Source: Spinacia oleracea
Lineage: Eukaryota; Streptophyta; Magnoliopsida; Caryophyllales; Amaranthaceae
Assembly (NCBI RefSeq): GCF_020520425.1
Contig: NC_079487.1
Coordinates: 107,356,141-107,420,140, forward strand
Length of the DNA: 64,000 bases
Direction of reading: 5' to 3'
A program made the position numbers and the translations under genes. The number at the start of each line of letters is the position of its first letter. Position 1 is the stretch's first letter. The notes beneath the pieces are model-generated. The model was given only the letters and a program-made list of their open reading frames with translations, did not search any database and was not told the DNA's origin. Positions 36,601-47,549 of the stretch are shown here, one piece after another.

Positions 36601-37065
36601 TACCAGCACAAATGCACAATAATTAATAGCAATTGGTTTGTCTAACTAATATAACCTAAAACAACAACAGAGCTAGGTTTTTTTTTCTCTTGTATATCTT
36701 CATATCAAGAAAATTGATTATGAAAATCACTAATTCAGCTCAAATTTACATTACAAATCCAACAAAATACAAATTTGCAAAATTGACATTACAGTATTGT
36801 GATTTGAGGACAGATCATGTAAAATCAGTTCCTGGGTATCTAGATAAAATTGAAATTGAGGACAAACAGTACTTCAATTTGGCAAGAAACAAAAGTTGAG
36901 ATCGATGATCAAGATAAAAGGGGAAGCAAAAAGCAAAATTCCAAAATGGGTATTTGCAGATTAACCAGAAAAACAAAGTAAAAATGGTTGCAGAAAAAGA
37001 AAGAGATTATACCTTTCGACGAGAATGTTGCCCTCTGAGTTGGAAATTAGCATTGCCAGCAACAT
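33650..37065 (-). CDS. LOLITA: LOLITA, small longin-like subunit of the TPLATE endocytic complex
   Basis: Five exons on the minus strand: 37065-37013, 36378-36265, 34461-34382, 33950-33826, 33721-33650. All introns are GT..AG and the joined frame is 147 residues. Seen in order: MLLAMLISNSEGNILVE; RFNGVPVEERLHWRTFLVKL; GGENLKDAKNEELFVASHK; SVYVVYTMLGDIHIYLVGKD; EYDELALSEVIFIITTTLKD; VCGKPPNERLFLDKYGKICL; SLDEIVWTGVMENTDKERIK; RLVRLKPPTEF. Known: one longin domain, the medium/small adaptin-like fold of Arabidopsis At1g15370 (LOLITA), which binds TASH3 within the eight-subunit TPLATE complex in clathrin-mediated endocytosis. The third intron acceptor was chosen at TTTCAAG|TGTCAG because the nearby TGTCAG|AAG would create a stop. 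The leader lies at about 37066-37120. No defect seen. The second intron (34462-36264) is the longest, about 1.8 kb. Confidence 0.93.
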
Positions 37066-37189
37066 CTCTCTTCCTCTGTGCTCTGCTTTCTCAGAGAGAG
37101 AGTTGGAAGAAAGTGGTCAAACTGAAAATGGTTTTTTTTTTTTTGTTTTAAAAAAGAAGAAGAAATGAAGATGCTTCAAAGGGGGCCTA

Positions 37190-37425
37190 ACTCACCTTCT
37201 TATTGGGCCTAACTCACATATAGTTCAAATACAAAGAACATATTTTTCATGCCCAAAGAACATATAGCCAATAAACATATAGTTCAAATTCATAGAACAT
37301 ATAGTTTAAATATTTCACTAGTACATGTACATTGAAATCGTTCTCAATGTTCATTAGATTTTCAATAAATGTTCAACAGGGTGCACAATGAGCACTGTGC
37401 ACCCGGGTGTATAATCCAAATTGCG
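37190..37425. repeat. Short region rich in GTTCAAAT/GAACATAT units
   Basis: Seen: ATATAGTTCAAAT, AAGAACATAT and AATGTTCAACAGGGTGCAC recur in ~200 bases. This is the same motif class (ATGTTCAA and its complement) that fills the introns of the Mutator-like element starting 1.5 kb further on, here on both strands. It ends with a palindromic GTGCACAATG..CACTGTGCACCC. Confidence 0.6.
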
Positions 37426-37429
37426 CGTC

Positions 37430-38310
37430 CGTACTCAATAACACTTCGATTACTTATCATATCAACTCATTGATATTCCTAATTGTTGCCCTTTTTTAGT
37501 TTTTGTGGAAATTTCAGTGAAACACAAGATTATTTATTTTTACATTGCCCTATTGCTAGAGAATATTGGAATACACACGTCTCAGTTCGATGGCTCGACA
37601 CTCGTTTCCGATCTACTTCCATGCTTACACTTTTCCACGAACTCTGAAATAATGTTTTCCTTCCGGCTAGAAAGATTATAACTTCTCTTTGGTGTATCTG
37701 GAAAACACGTAATGCTCACATTTTTAGACAATCTCATGTATCATCAATGGGAATTTATACTAGAGCTTTTAGAATATTTACAGAATGGAATATGCGTACA
37801 CATCTAGATTCATTGGATATTAACATTGTTAATAACAACACTCCTTCGAAATCCCCATGTAGTAAGAAGTTGCATGGACCCCTGCTACCTTATTATTTTG
37901 AAGATTAAATTTGATGGGTCACTTTGTAATCACCCTGGCACGACCGGGGTTGTTAGTAGGGATCACCTAGGGAATAACGTGGTTAGTTGAACTTACAATC
38001 TTGGAACTTCTTCTCCACTTCTCGCTGAAGCAATAGCCTTTCGTAATGGTCATTTGTTAGCCATTGTAAAGCTCAATTTCCGTGGAAAGTTCAAATGTTG
38101 ATGAAAGATGTCAAACAACTTTTGAACCATTTTAATAGTTTTTCTTTTCGCCACATCTACCTAGAAGCCAATCGCGCAAACAAATTAGGTTGTCGCGTTA
38201 GGTCATCATATCTAGACCCATCAAGATATTGATCCTTATGTAGATCCTATTTTATATATTTAGATAAGCTCATAACTTTTGTCGTATCTTTCCATTAAAA
38301 AAACACTTCG
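37430..38310 (+). mobile_element. Truncated LINE (L1-like): zinc-binding and RNase H tail
   Basis: Seen on +: in interrupted frames, HKIIYFYIALLLE-like then EYWNTHVSVRWLDTRF, SLWCIWKTRNAHIFR (the zf-RVT block that ends the reverse transcriptase in plant LINEs), then KIKFDGSLCNHPGTTGVVSR, LLAEAIAFRNGHLLA and HIYLEANRANKLG, an RNase H-like domain as carried at the C-terminus of plant L1 ORF2. The element ends in TTTCCATTAAAAAAACAC, a short A-rich tail. The 5' part with endonuclease and RT core is missing. Dead copy with several stops and frame changes. Confidence 0.8.
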
Positions 38311-38326
38311 ATAAGCCTTTTTCTTA

Positions 38327-38590
38327 CTCCTGGCCTCCGTACCAAATTGCTTGCACCATTTTACCTTTTTGAGCTATTGACATAATTTACTTTGACCATA
38401 TTTTATTTTTATACGGAGTATTTGAAAACAAATATTAGTATATAATATATTATGGCTTCATATTAATGTATATTGTCAAAATGTTAATCTTTTATAATTT
38501 GTTTTTAATACATAGTTAAAAATATTGGTGGTTAAAGTTATGCATTAGCAAGAGTGTCAAGCTGGGACAAATAATTTGGGACATAGGGAG
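38327..38590. mobile_element. Diverged Stowaway-like MITE, 264 bp
   Basis: Seen: CTCCTGGCCTCCGTACCAAA at the left and TTTGGGACATAGGGAG at the right, with TA on both sides. The interior (TTTGACCATATTTTATTTTT, ATATTGGTGGTTAAAGTTAT) matches 17117-17375, so both are copies of one family. It sits 20 bases beyond the LINE tail. Confidence 0.8.
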
Positions 38591-38893
38591 TATTTTTTTT
38601 CCAACTTTTTTTTTCAAAAGCTTTAAATCCTAATTTCTTTAATAATCACTTAATAATTTGTGTAAATAGAAATTTATTAGCAATATAGTCGAAATTGCTT
38701 GAAAATATTAGTAATTAATGTTGAATAATATTCTGGAGTATAATAATTTAGTTATGAATAATCTTCTGATTGGATATCACATCGGATCTTCAAATTGGAT
38801 ATCATATTGTTTTGGTTCAACGATATCAATTTAAGTGTTATTTTTTATCTGGAAATGAGATCGATTCCGCAGTACGTAATTATTAATATATAG

Positions 38894-38904
38894 ATAGGTA
38901 TCCA
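38894..38904 (+). repeat. Left target-site duplication of the MULE
   Basis: ATAGGTATCCA, identical to 53917-53927. The 11-base match flanks the whole two-gene unit and is of the length Mutator insertion makes. A single pair of 11 bp matches at the expected places is suggestive but could be chance. Confidence 0.7.
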
Positions 38905-41900
38905 CCTAGCTATATATGCATATGCAACAATACAACGTCGTTTCATCATTTAATTGGCACGCGCGAAGCACATGCTTCTTACCAGCAACACGTATAAAAC
39001 TGCTCCTGACGTCATTGGAAGAGAATTCGACATTTTCTCTCTCCTCAACATCTCACCATTTTCTCTCTCATCAAACCTCCCACTCTCTCTCATCAAACCG
39101 CCCACTCTCTCACTTCAAACCGCCGATTTCTCTCTATAAAACCTCGATTTGCAGTTCAAAAGCGCAATTCAGTGACAAAACTGAACATCGCGGCGGTTTC
39201 GGAAAATTTGAAACCCTAAAAATGGATGTTCGTGAGGAAGTGAAGCTCAGTAGAACAAAAATTACATTTAAAAGAGGAAAAACGCAGAAGTAAGTATAAT
39301 ATCTGCATTTTTGTTTATAATGTACATAATTTTTCGCGTTTTCCAGATTTTAATTTGATTTTTGTTTATAATGTACATAATTTTTCGCATTTGCCAGAAA
39401 AAAGAACAATCGAGTGGAATCGAGTACTGCGGATGCTGTATTGTAAGTGAATTTAAGTGTTCTAAACATTTTTAACTCAATTTAGAAGTTGTATGTGAAT
39501 TCACGTTTTGAAATTTATCATGTTCAAAATTTAGGACTAAATGTTCATTATCTTTTACTATATGATCTGCATCGTCCCTGTCTAAATATTATCATAGTTC
39601 TAGAGCGTGTGGAAACCTGAAATATTCATGTTCACAATATGAAACAACATGTTCAAAATGTGAAACATCATGTTCAAATAGGTTATAATATAATTTTTGG
39701 TTTGATTAGGTGTTCAAATATCCATGTTCAAAATATGAAACAACATGTTCAAAATGTGAAACAAAATGTTCAAATAGTCAAATAACTAGTTCAAATAGGA
39801 TATAATTTTTTTTGAAATATTTATGTTCAAAATGTGAACATAATGTTCATAATGTTCAGATTAGCTGTTGAAATATTCATGTTCAAAATGTGAAACATAA
39901 TGTTCAAAATGTCAAATATTTTGTTCGAATAGGATATAATAAAAAATTTGGTTAGATTAGCTGTTGAATATTCATGTTCAAAATATGAAACAACATGTTC
40001 AAAATGTAAAACAACATGATCAAATTGTGAAATAACATGTTTATATATGTTATAATTTTTTTTTGGTTTGATTTGTCTGTGCAGAAATCCAAAACCATTG
40101 AATTTTGTGAAACCAGTGCCAGCAAGGGAATCAGATTCTGAAATGTGAGTGAAATTTTATGTTAGAAACTGTTTGGTAGTTGATCATTATAAGAAGCTAA
40201 TAGTTATATTTGCAGCCTCAGGATGATCGATGAAGATCGAAGAACATATTCCATTAGCAATCCTAAAGAAAAGAAAGCAACAAGAACCTACAACAACTTC
40301 AAAACTGGTGGATCCAATACTTCTGCAAAACATAAATGAATCATATGCGGAGGAAACTGTGAATGATGCGTATGTAACTGTTTATGTTCACTTCTATAAG
40401 TAGAATAATACATATTATCAAATGTTGTTGTGGTTAGTGGTGCTGTTGTTGGGGTTGTTGCTGCTTTTTTGATTTCATGCATTTTATATGTTCATTTTCT
40501 AATTCATCATGTTCAATATATTATCAGTAATGTTCAAATGATGTTTAAAATTGTTCAGTATGCTATTCACTATTGTTTAGGTTGATGTTCAAATATTTAA
40601 CGAATAATGTTCAACATACAAATAATCATGTTCAAAACGGTGAACTTTTTTAAAATATGAATGCAGGAATTTTGTTGCTATATGGATTATAATTATAAAA
40701 TGTTGTTGTTTATATAGGAACCCTCAACCAAAGAATCAGAAAAAGTCCAAAATCACATTCACATTAAAACCTTCAGCTGAAAAAATTATTGATCCAGCTC
40801 AAGCTGCTCCGGTTCAAGTTGCTCCGGTTCAACCTGCTCCGGTTCAAGCTCCGGTTCAAGATGCTCCAGTTCAAGCTGCTCCGGTTCAGGAGGAAGATAT
40901 TACAAATGAAAGGTATCAAAATAGATTTGTTCAACTAATCCTGATAGTTTAAAATCAAAAAAACATGCTAATAATATAATATACTTTTTGCAGGCTAGAC
41001 AATGACGATGGTATGCATGTTGCTAGGACAAGGATTCTGCGTAATGTATTGAAGTTTTCTAAACATAAAAAGCATATTCAGCATAACCATCGCAGGATAA
41101 CTATGTCCCCTGGAAGGTAATAATTTGATCAGTTATTACGTTCTGAATAAATATTCTATTGTTGTTGTCTTTAAATTTGTGGTGTTCAGTTTCTAAAATA
41201 TCATGTTCAACTTTTAAAATATCATGTTCATATTTTAAAAACAATTGATCAATTTTAACTTATGGTATTAAATAATTGTAAGTTGAACACAGGTTATTAT
41301 CAGTTTTTTAGAGTTCATGTTCAACATTTTAATTATAATGTTCAACTTATCAGAAACCTATGTTCAACTTACAACAACCTATGTTCAACTTACAACAACC
41401 TATGTTCAACTTCCAACAACCTATGTTCAACTTCCGAAAACCAATGTTCAATTTCTTAAGTTTAATATTTATATTCACCATATGTGCTGTAGGAATGAAA
41501 TGGCAAGTCCAGAAACAATAGCATCCAAAATAAAGAAGTAGCAACAAAAGAAAAAAGGTGATTTAGAAAGGGAGGCTGCTATAGCTGAAGAAAAAGAAGC
41601 CGAAAGAAAACAAGAAGCTGAGAGGTTGATAAAGGAAGCTGAAAGGAAGAAGAAAGAGGAAGCGGAGAGGAAGAAAAAAGAGGAAGATGAGAGGTTGATA
41701 ATAGAAGCTAAGAAGAAGAAGAAAGAGGAAGATGAGAGGTTGATAATGGAAGCTAAGAAGAAGAAAGAGGAAGCTGAGAGGAAAAAGAAAGAGGAAGCTG
41801 AGATTAAGAAGGAGGAAGCTGAAAGGAAAAAAGCTGAAAAACAGGAAGCTGATAAAAGAGAAAGGAAGCTGCCGAAGCTAAAAAATTAGCTGCGAAAGAG

Positions 41901-42839
41901 GAAGCTCAAAGAAAGAAATTAGCTGTAAAAGAGTTAGCTGAAAGAAAGAAGGTCGAGAGGGAAGCGGCAAAATTGGCAGCAGAAAAAAAGAAAGCTGAAT
42001 TGGCAGCCGAAAATAAGAAGGCTGAATTGGAGGTTGCAAGGAAAGAGAAGGAGAGAGAAAAGCACGCTGAAGATGAAGGTGAACCACCTTTGAAGAGAAA
42101 GCATATTGCGAATAGAAAGCAAAAGGAGAAAGAGGTGATGAATTTCTCTTTCGAAAGGAGAATGACAAGAAATCAGACATCTGGAAATGATATGGAGCCT
42201 AAGGAAAATGAAAGGGAGGAAAGTGAGAATGGGATCTCATCTGAAGATGATGATGAAGATGATGAGGATGTCAACATTACACAGTTGTCGGGATGTCAAG
42301 ATGATGAAGATGATGAAAACGACGATGACAACATCCCGTCAAAGAAAAGACATGTTCAAAAGACCGAAAAAACAATTGTTAAAGCTGGCAAGGAGGAGGA
42401 TCAGAAGAAAAAGGAAGTGAAAAAGACAGGGGTGAGGGCTAATCATACAGCTTTCATGGAATGGGTCCCTAAACTAACCGATAATCTAAGAAACGCTATT
42501 CAAGAGATCGGGTTAGGACAATTGCTCACTGTTAATCTGCCCCAAAATGAGCAGGTAACTTTAATTTTTAATGTTCAAATTCTTAATTTTGCCATGTTCA
42601 ATATATAAAGAATTATGTTCAACACTATAATGTTTAAAAATTTTAAAAAGTAAAAAACAGTTGTTTAGGTTGATGTTCATATTCTTAATGTAGCATGTTC
42701 AATAAATAAAGAATGATGTTCAAAACTTATCCCAAGTTTTAAATATGAATGCAGGAATTTTGTTATTGGCTTCTTAATCAATATGAAGAAAATTCTTCAA
42801 CACTGTACTTACCGCGTGGTAACACAATCCGATTGGAGG

Positions 42840-43496
42840 TAGGGATGGCAATCACATTCGAATCCGAACCGAGTCCGACCCGATCCAAAGTAAAAAATCC
42901 GATCCGAATCCGAGAAAAAAAAGTCCGAATCCGAATCCGATTAAAAACATCCGAATCCGAATGGATATGGATAGGATATGGAGTCTTCAGAGACTCTGAT
43001 CCGACTCCGACCCGAGTCCGAGTCCAAATCCGACTCGAATTTTTTTCAAAGTGTATTATTTTTCGTACATAACTTTTTTTAAAAGGAAGTTCCCAATTTA
43101 ATCTAATATATTTAATTAAAGCGCATACATTTGTAATTTATTAATTTATTAGAAACTCATTAGATTTTGGTAAATGAGAAATATGATTTCTAATTTATTT
43201 TAAAATTAAGAAATACAAGTTCTATGTAAGTAAAGTTAACGTATGATTCGGATTTGGATATGGATATGGATATGGATTTGAATTTGGATATTATATGGAT
43301 GCAATTTTGGAGTCCAAATTTTAAATGGATTTGGATATGGCTATGGATATGGATATGGATATGGATATGGATGCAATTTTGGAGTCCGAATTTTAAATGG
43401 ATATGGATATGGATGCAATTTTAGAGTCCGAATTTTAAATGGATTGAATTTGGAGTTTACTACATCCGACCCGAATCCGATCCATTGCCATACCTA
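42840..43496. mobile_element. hAT-type MITE inside an exon of the ULP1-like gene, 657 bp
   Basis: Seen: ends TAGGGATGGCAAT and ATTGCCATACCTA are perfect 13 bp inverted repeats, flanked by the 8 bp duplication ATTGGAGG (42832-42839 and 43497-43504). The 8 bp length defines hAT. The interior is made of ATCCGAATCCGA and GATATGGATATGG simple repeats, with no coding. The exon reads NTIRLEV before and EDVHIVYGLH after it, so the site was coding sequence before insertion. Confidence 0.95.
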
Positions 43497-46400
43497 ATTG
43501 GAGGTGGAGGATGTACACATTGTGTACGGTCTTCATATGGATGGTCGCAGAATCATTGAGTCCAAGTTTGACACTAATACCGAGGAGTACAAAAATTTTC
43601 TCACAGAATGGAGAAACACCTGGAATATCAGAACTGGAGCCCCTAGTGTTTCAAAGATAATCAAGCGATACACATCAGAAGTTGAATTCATAGGCTGTGA
43701 ACCGAATGATAACTTCATCACTGACTTCTTAGTGGTTGCGGTGAATATGTTCATGAAGTCCAGTCAAAGTACACAATCAAACTACAGATTTCTGCTATCC
43801 ATGATGGATCGTAATGAGATCAGAAATTTGGATTGGTGTGAATATGTCCTATCGAGTTTGGGTGCTACAGTGGAAGACTGGAAAATGAACAAGACAAGAT
43901 TTTTCAAAGGACCATTGCCTTTCTTACAGGTATTCAACATTACCTGAAATTCAATGTTAAATACTTGAAATTCAACTTTTAATTCATCATGTTCAATTGT
44001 TTTTATGTTCAATGCCTTGCATGTTGTTTTTCATACTTTTTTAATTCAATGTTCAATACATGATGATCAACTTTTAATGCATCATGTTCAATTAATTTAT
44101 GTTCAATGATTCCATGTTATGTTTCACACTCATGTGCAACTTTTAATTCAATATGTTCAACTTTTAATGCATCATGTTCATATTCTTAATGTAGCATGTT
44201 CAACTTTCAATGATTCAATATTATGTTTTATAATTTTAATTCAATATGTTCAACTTTTAATGCATCATGTGCAACTTTTAATACAATATGTTCAACTTTA
44301 AATACATTATGCTGAATATACAGTCATGTTTGATTTAACTCATTGTCATTAACAGGAACAAATATTCAATTTTTAACTAGTTATGTTCAAATGTTTTTTA
44401 CTTTTAATACGTTTTTTAATTTTAATGCATAGCTATTATACTTCGACCGCATCATGAAGAAAAGGGTAGAACAACCAAGAACATTTCCCCTAATATCAAG
44501 TTGGACAAAGAAAATGGTCAAAGATAGAATAATAGAGGAAAGGAAAGGGTATGGGCTTGACCGAATTCTTGACAGAATACAATTGCCAGAACCAGAAGTG
44601 CCTCAAGAAAATGTGCAACATAATGTGCAAGGAGAAGCTGTGCAACAACTTGTGCAACAACCTGTGCAACAACATGTGCAAGGAGAAGCACATAATGTTC
44701 AACAACAAGAAAACCCGAAGGTAAATATTGGATGTTAAACTCGATAAATATTGGATGTTCATATTTAAAATATTTACATGATTATTTTTTTACAGGATTT
44801 CATGATGGACTTCATCATGTTAATGAACAATTTAGGTGCTAACTTGTCTATGTTGAGCACAAAACTGAAAAGGGCTCAAGAACTCTTCCCGTACAACAAT
44901 TTGGTGAAGAATGTTGAAGAGTTCATGGGGAAAATGGCAAGAGAGCCATCAATTCTTAGTCAAGAAGAAGAATTTTATGGAACTGATGAATTCTTGATGG
45001 CAGTAGCAGAAATAGAAAGGAATATTGCACAAGGAGTTAAAAGGGAGAACAAAAGGATTGCAAATGAGGAAGAAGAATACGTCCAGTTTAATCCAAATCG
45101 CCCCTTTAGCCTAGGAATTGGCCTAACCCCAGAAATACCCAATGATAAGGATGGAGCATCAACTTCAAAATCCCCGGGACAAAATGAAGACGAGGACCTG
45201 AACCTCGATCTAAATCTGGGATCAAAACAAACTGCTGATCATGTTTTGGAAACGCCACGGACTGGGAATGTTAGGGATGGCACAACAGCTGTGGATGGTG
45301 AACTAGTGGGGGCACCACAGACTGAGAATCTTCGGGAACACACAGCAGCAGTGGCTGGTGAACCAGTGGCTGCGGTTACCGATGTCACAGAAGGGTAGGA
45401 TTCAAGTGATATGAATTTGAATATGGAACACTGAATATTATAAAAATATGTAATTATTAAACAAATATTTTGAAGTTATGAATGATAAAATGGTTTTTGA
45501 TAAATGTTCAAATTTTACTGTCATATGTTCAAATCAAATATTTTGAAGTAATTAATTATATAATGGTTTTGTGTAAATGTTCAACTTTCACTGTTATATG
45601 TTCAACTTTTACTGTTATATGTTCAAATTACTATTATATGTTCACTGTTATATGTTTAATGTTCAAAATTCTTCTGGAAAATGTTTATATGTTCAATGCA
45701 GAATACCAGAGCCCCAAAAACGGCCTCAGAGGGAACTCCGAGACGTACCTGCTTGCTTCAAATTACCATTCATGGTCAAGTACAAAGATTTATTTAAGAC
45801 TGTGGAGAACATGAGAGCAATCATTATAGACTATGCGTTTGATGATGGAGACGACAAATACATAATTAAAATAACATTCATAATTAAAATAACATTCATT
45901 TTATTATTTTTATCTTTCATAACATCGTTGAATCAATATTGTAGGGAAGTATTATATTTTGATGGAGAAAACTCAATAGACAGAGATGAGATGCAAACAT
46001 TGGGTCGTGATGGATACATAGACAGCGCTATCGTTGATACATGGTCTGCAATCCTAAACGGGAAATGCTCCAAGACTAAGTTCTACTTCTCCACAGTCCC
46101 CTTTGTAAGTATAATACTTGTGGTGTATAGTTCTGGATATTATTATTGATTTCAATGTGCAGAATTTTATGTCTTATGTTCAGAATGGTATCCCTTATGT
46201 TCATATTGTTATGTCTTATGTTCAGAAAGTGAAAATCAATGTTCATAGAATGTTCTGAATTTTATGTATTATGTTCAGAAGGTTATGTCTTATGTTCATA
46301 TATGTTAAATGCAGTTGATCATCAACACCTTCAAAATCAGTCCAGAAACAGATAGCTGGGACACAAGGCTTCATAAATTCAACCACAGATTGACAACTGA

Positions 46401-46614
46401 AATGAGGAATGCTAGTGTTCATAGCCTTAAGACGTATAAGGAGATATATTTTCCGGTATGTGTAAGTACGCATTTTTATATGTTGTGCGTTAACTTCTAT
46501 GATCGTTCAATAGATACTATAGACAACCGGAAGCTGCCACAACATGTCAAGGTGGGCACAAAATACGAAGGACACCCAACAAAAATGGTAAGTTAACATC
46601 CAATGTTCATTAAA

Positions 46615-46707
<93 letters not shown>
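46615..46707. repeat. (TA)n microsatellite in an intron of the ULP1-like gene
   Basis: About 90 bases of pure TA repeat starting 30 bases after the splice donor that follows ..HPTKM. Confidence 0.97.
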
Positions 46708-46709
<2 letters not shown>

Positions 46710-47549
46710 TGAAAATACTTACCTGCTCTTAAAAAATCGAAAATATAGGTCGAAGCTCTAGAATATTTTTAGAAATATAATGATTACAAGGTAGGACAAG
46801 GATTGTCAAAGTATAAAGAGGAACTGATTAAGATGAAATGGCGAAGCAATGAGGATGCAATAAACTGTGGAGTACACCTATTGAAACATATGGAAACATA
46901 CACAGCAGACCATGAATTAGAATGGAATCCTGGGTTAAAAGCAAACAATGTAAGTCTTTTGTATAATGTTCATTTTTTGAAAGCGAATGTTCAATATATT
47001 ATTATAAATATTCAATATTTTCTTTAATTTTCTTCTGGGTGGTTGCAGCTTGATCAGATAAGGAAATTAAGGATGCATTATTGTGCTGAAATTCTATTGG
47101 ACAATGGAAACAGACATAAGTACCGGATCCAGACTGCTGCTAAAAGAAAAAACGAGGAGAACTGGATGCAAAGCGGAAGGTAGCAGAAGTCAGGTGGATT
47201 GCCTTGGAATTATAGTTCGTTGTTTGTTTATAGTTTATGTAGATTTGATATGACATTCTAATTGACATGTTTAGTGAAATGTTTGGTTTGAAACAATTTT
47301 CGAATTAAGTACATATAGTTAAAGGCTATTTGTGGGTTATATTTTCATTTATTCAAATTCGCATTTAAAATGTTCAATGATAAACACCAAATGTTCAAAT
47401 AAAACATGATATAGTAACAATGCTGTAAGAAACATCAAAAATTATCTTAAACCAATGTTTAACATAAATCGAAAAATGAGTTAATCAAAGGTATCACATA
47501 TGAAATTCAAAAAATAGAAAATATCGGAAATTACATATCACGCAAATTA

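Larger units (their letters stand above)
39222..47183 (+). pseudogene. ULP1-like (C48) protease gene of the MULE, many exons, disrupted
   Basis: About 14 exons with GT..AG borders. Exon 1 is 39222-39289 (MDVREEVKLSRTKITFKRGK), then 39398-39442, 40085-40144, ~40216, 40718-40912 (APVQ repeats), 40994-41116, ~41494-42554 (a long Lys/Glu coiled coil, then acidic EDDDEDDEDV), ~42755-43929 (plant MULE-type domain: HIVYGLHMDGRRI, LDWCEYVLSSLGA), ~44429-44720 (VQQ/VQQP repeats), ~44796-45396, ~45704, ~45945-46105 (RDGYIDSAIVDTWSAILNGK), ~46314-46587 and on to 47183. The protease core shows STHFYMLCVNFYD (likely His), SIDTIDNRKL (likely Asp) and INCGVHLLKHMETY (likely Cys). Known role: cleaving SUMO-like conjugates. 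Breaks: frame conflict in the fourth exon, stop after SKIKK near 41540, frame change near 41865, MITE in an exon at 42840, stop in EALEYF near 46770. Confidence 0.8.

Noticed and set aside
41262-41547. Frames rich in NLCSTYN or YVQLTTT repeats on both strands
   Set aside because: Intron sequence of the ULP1-like gene made of the repeated ATGTTCAACTT motif.
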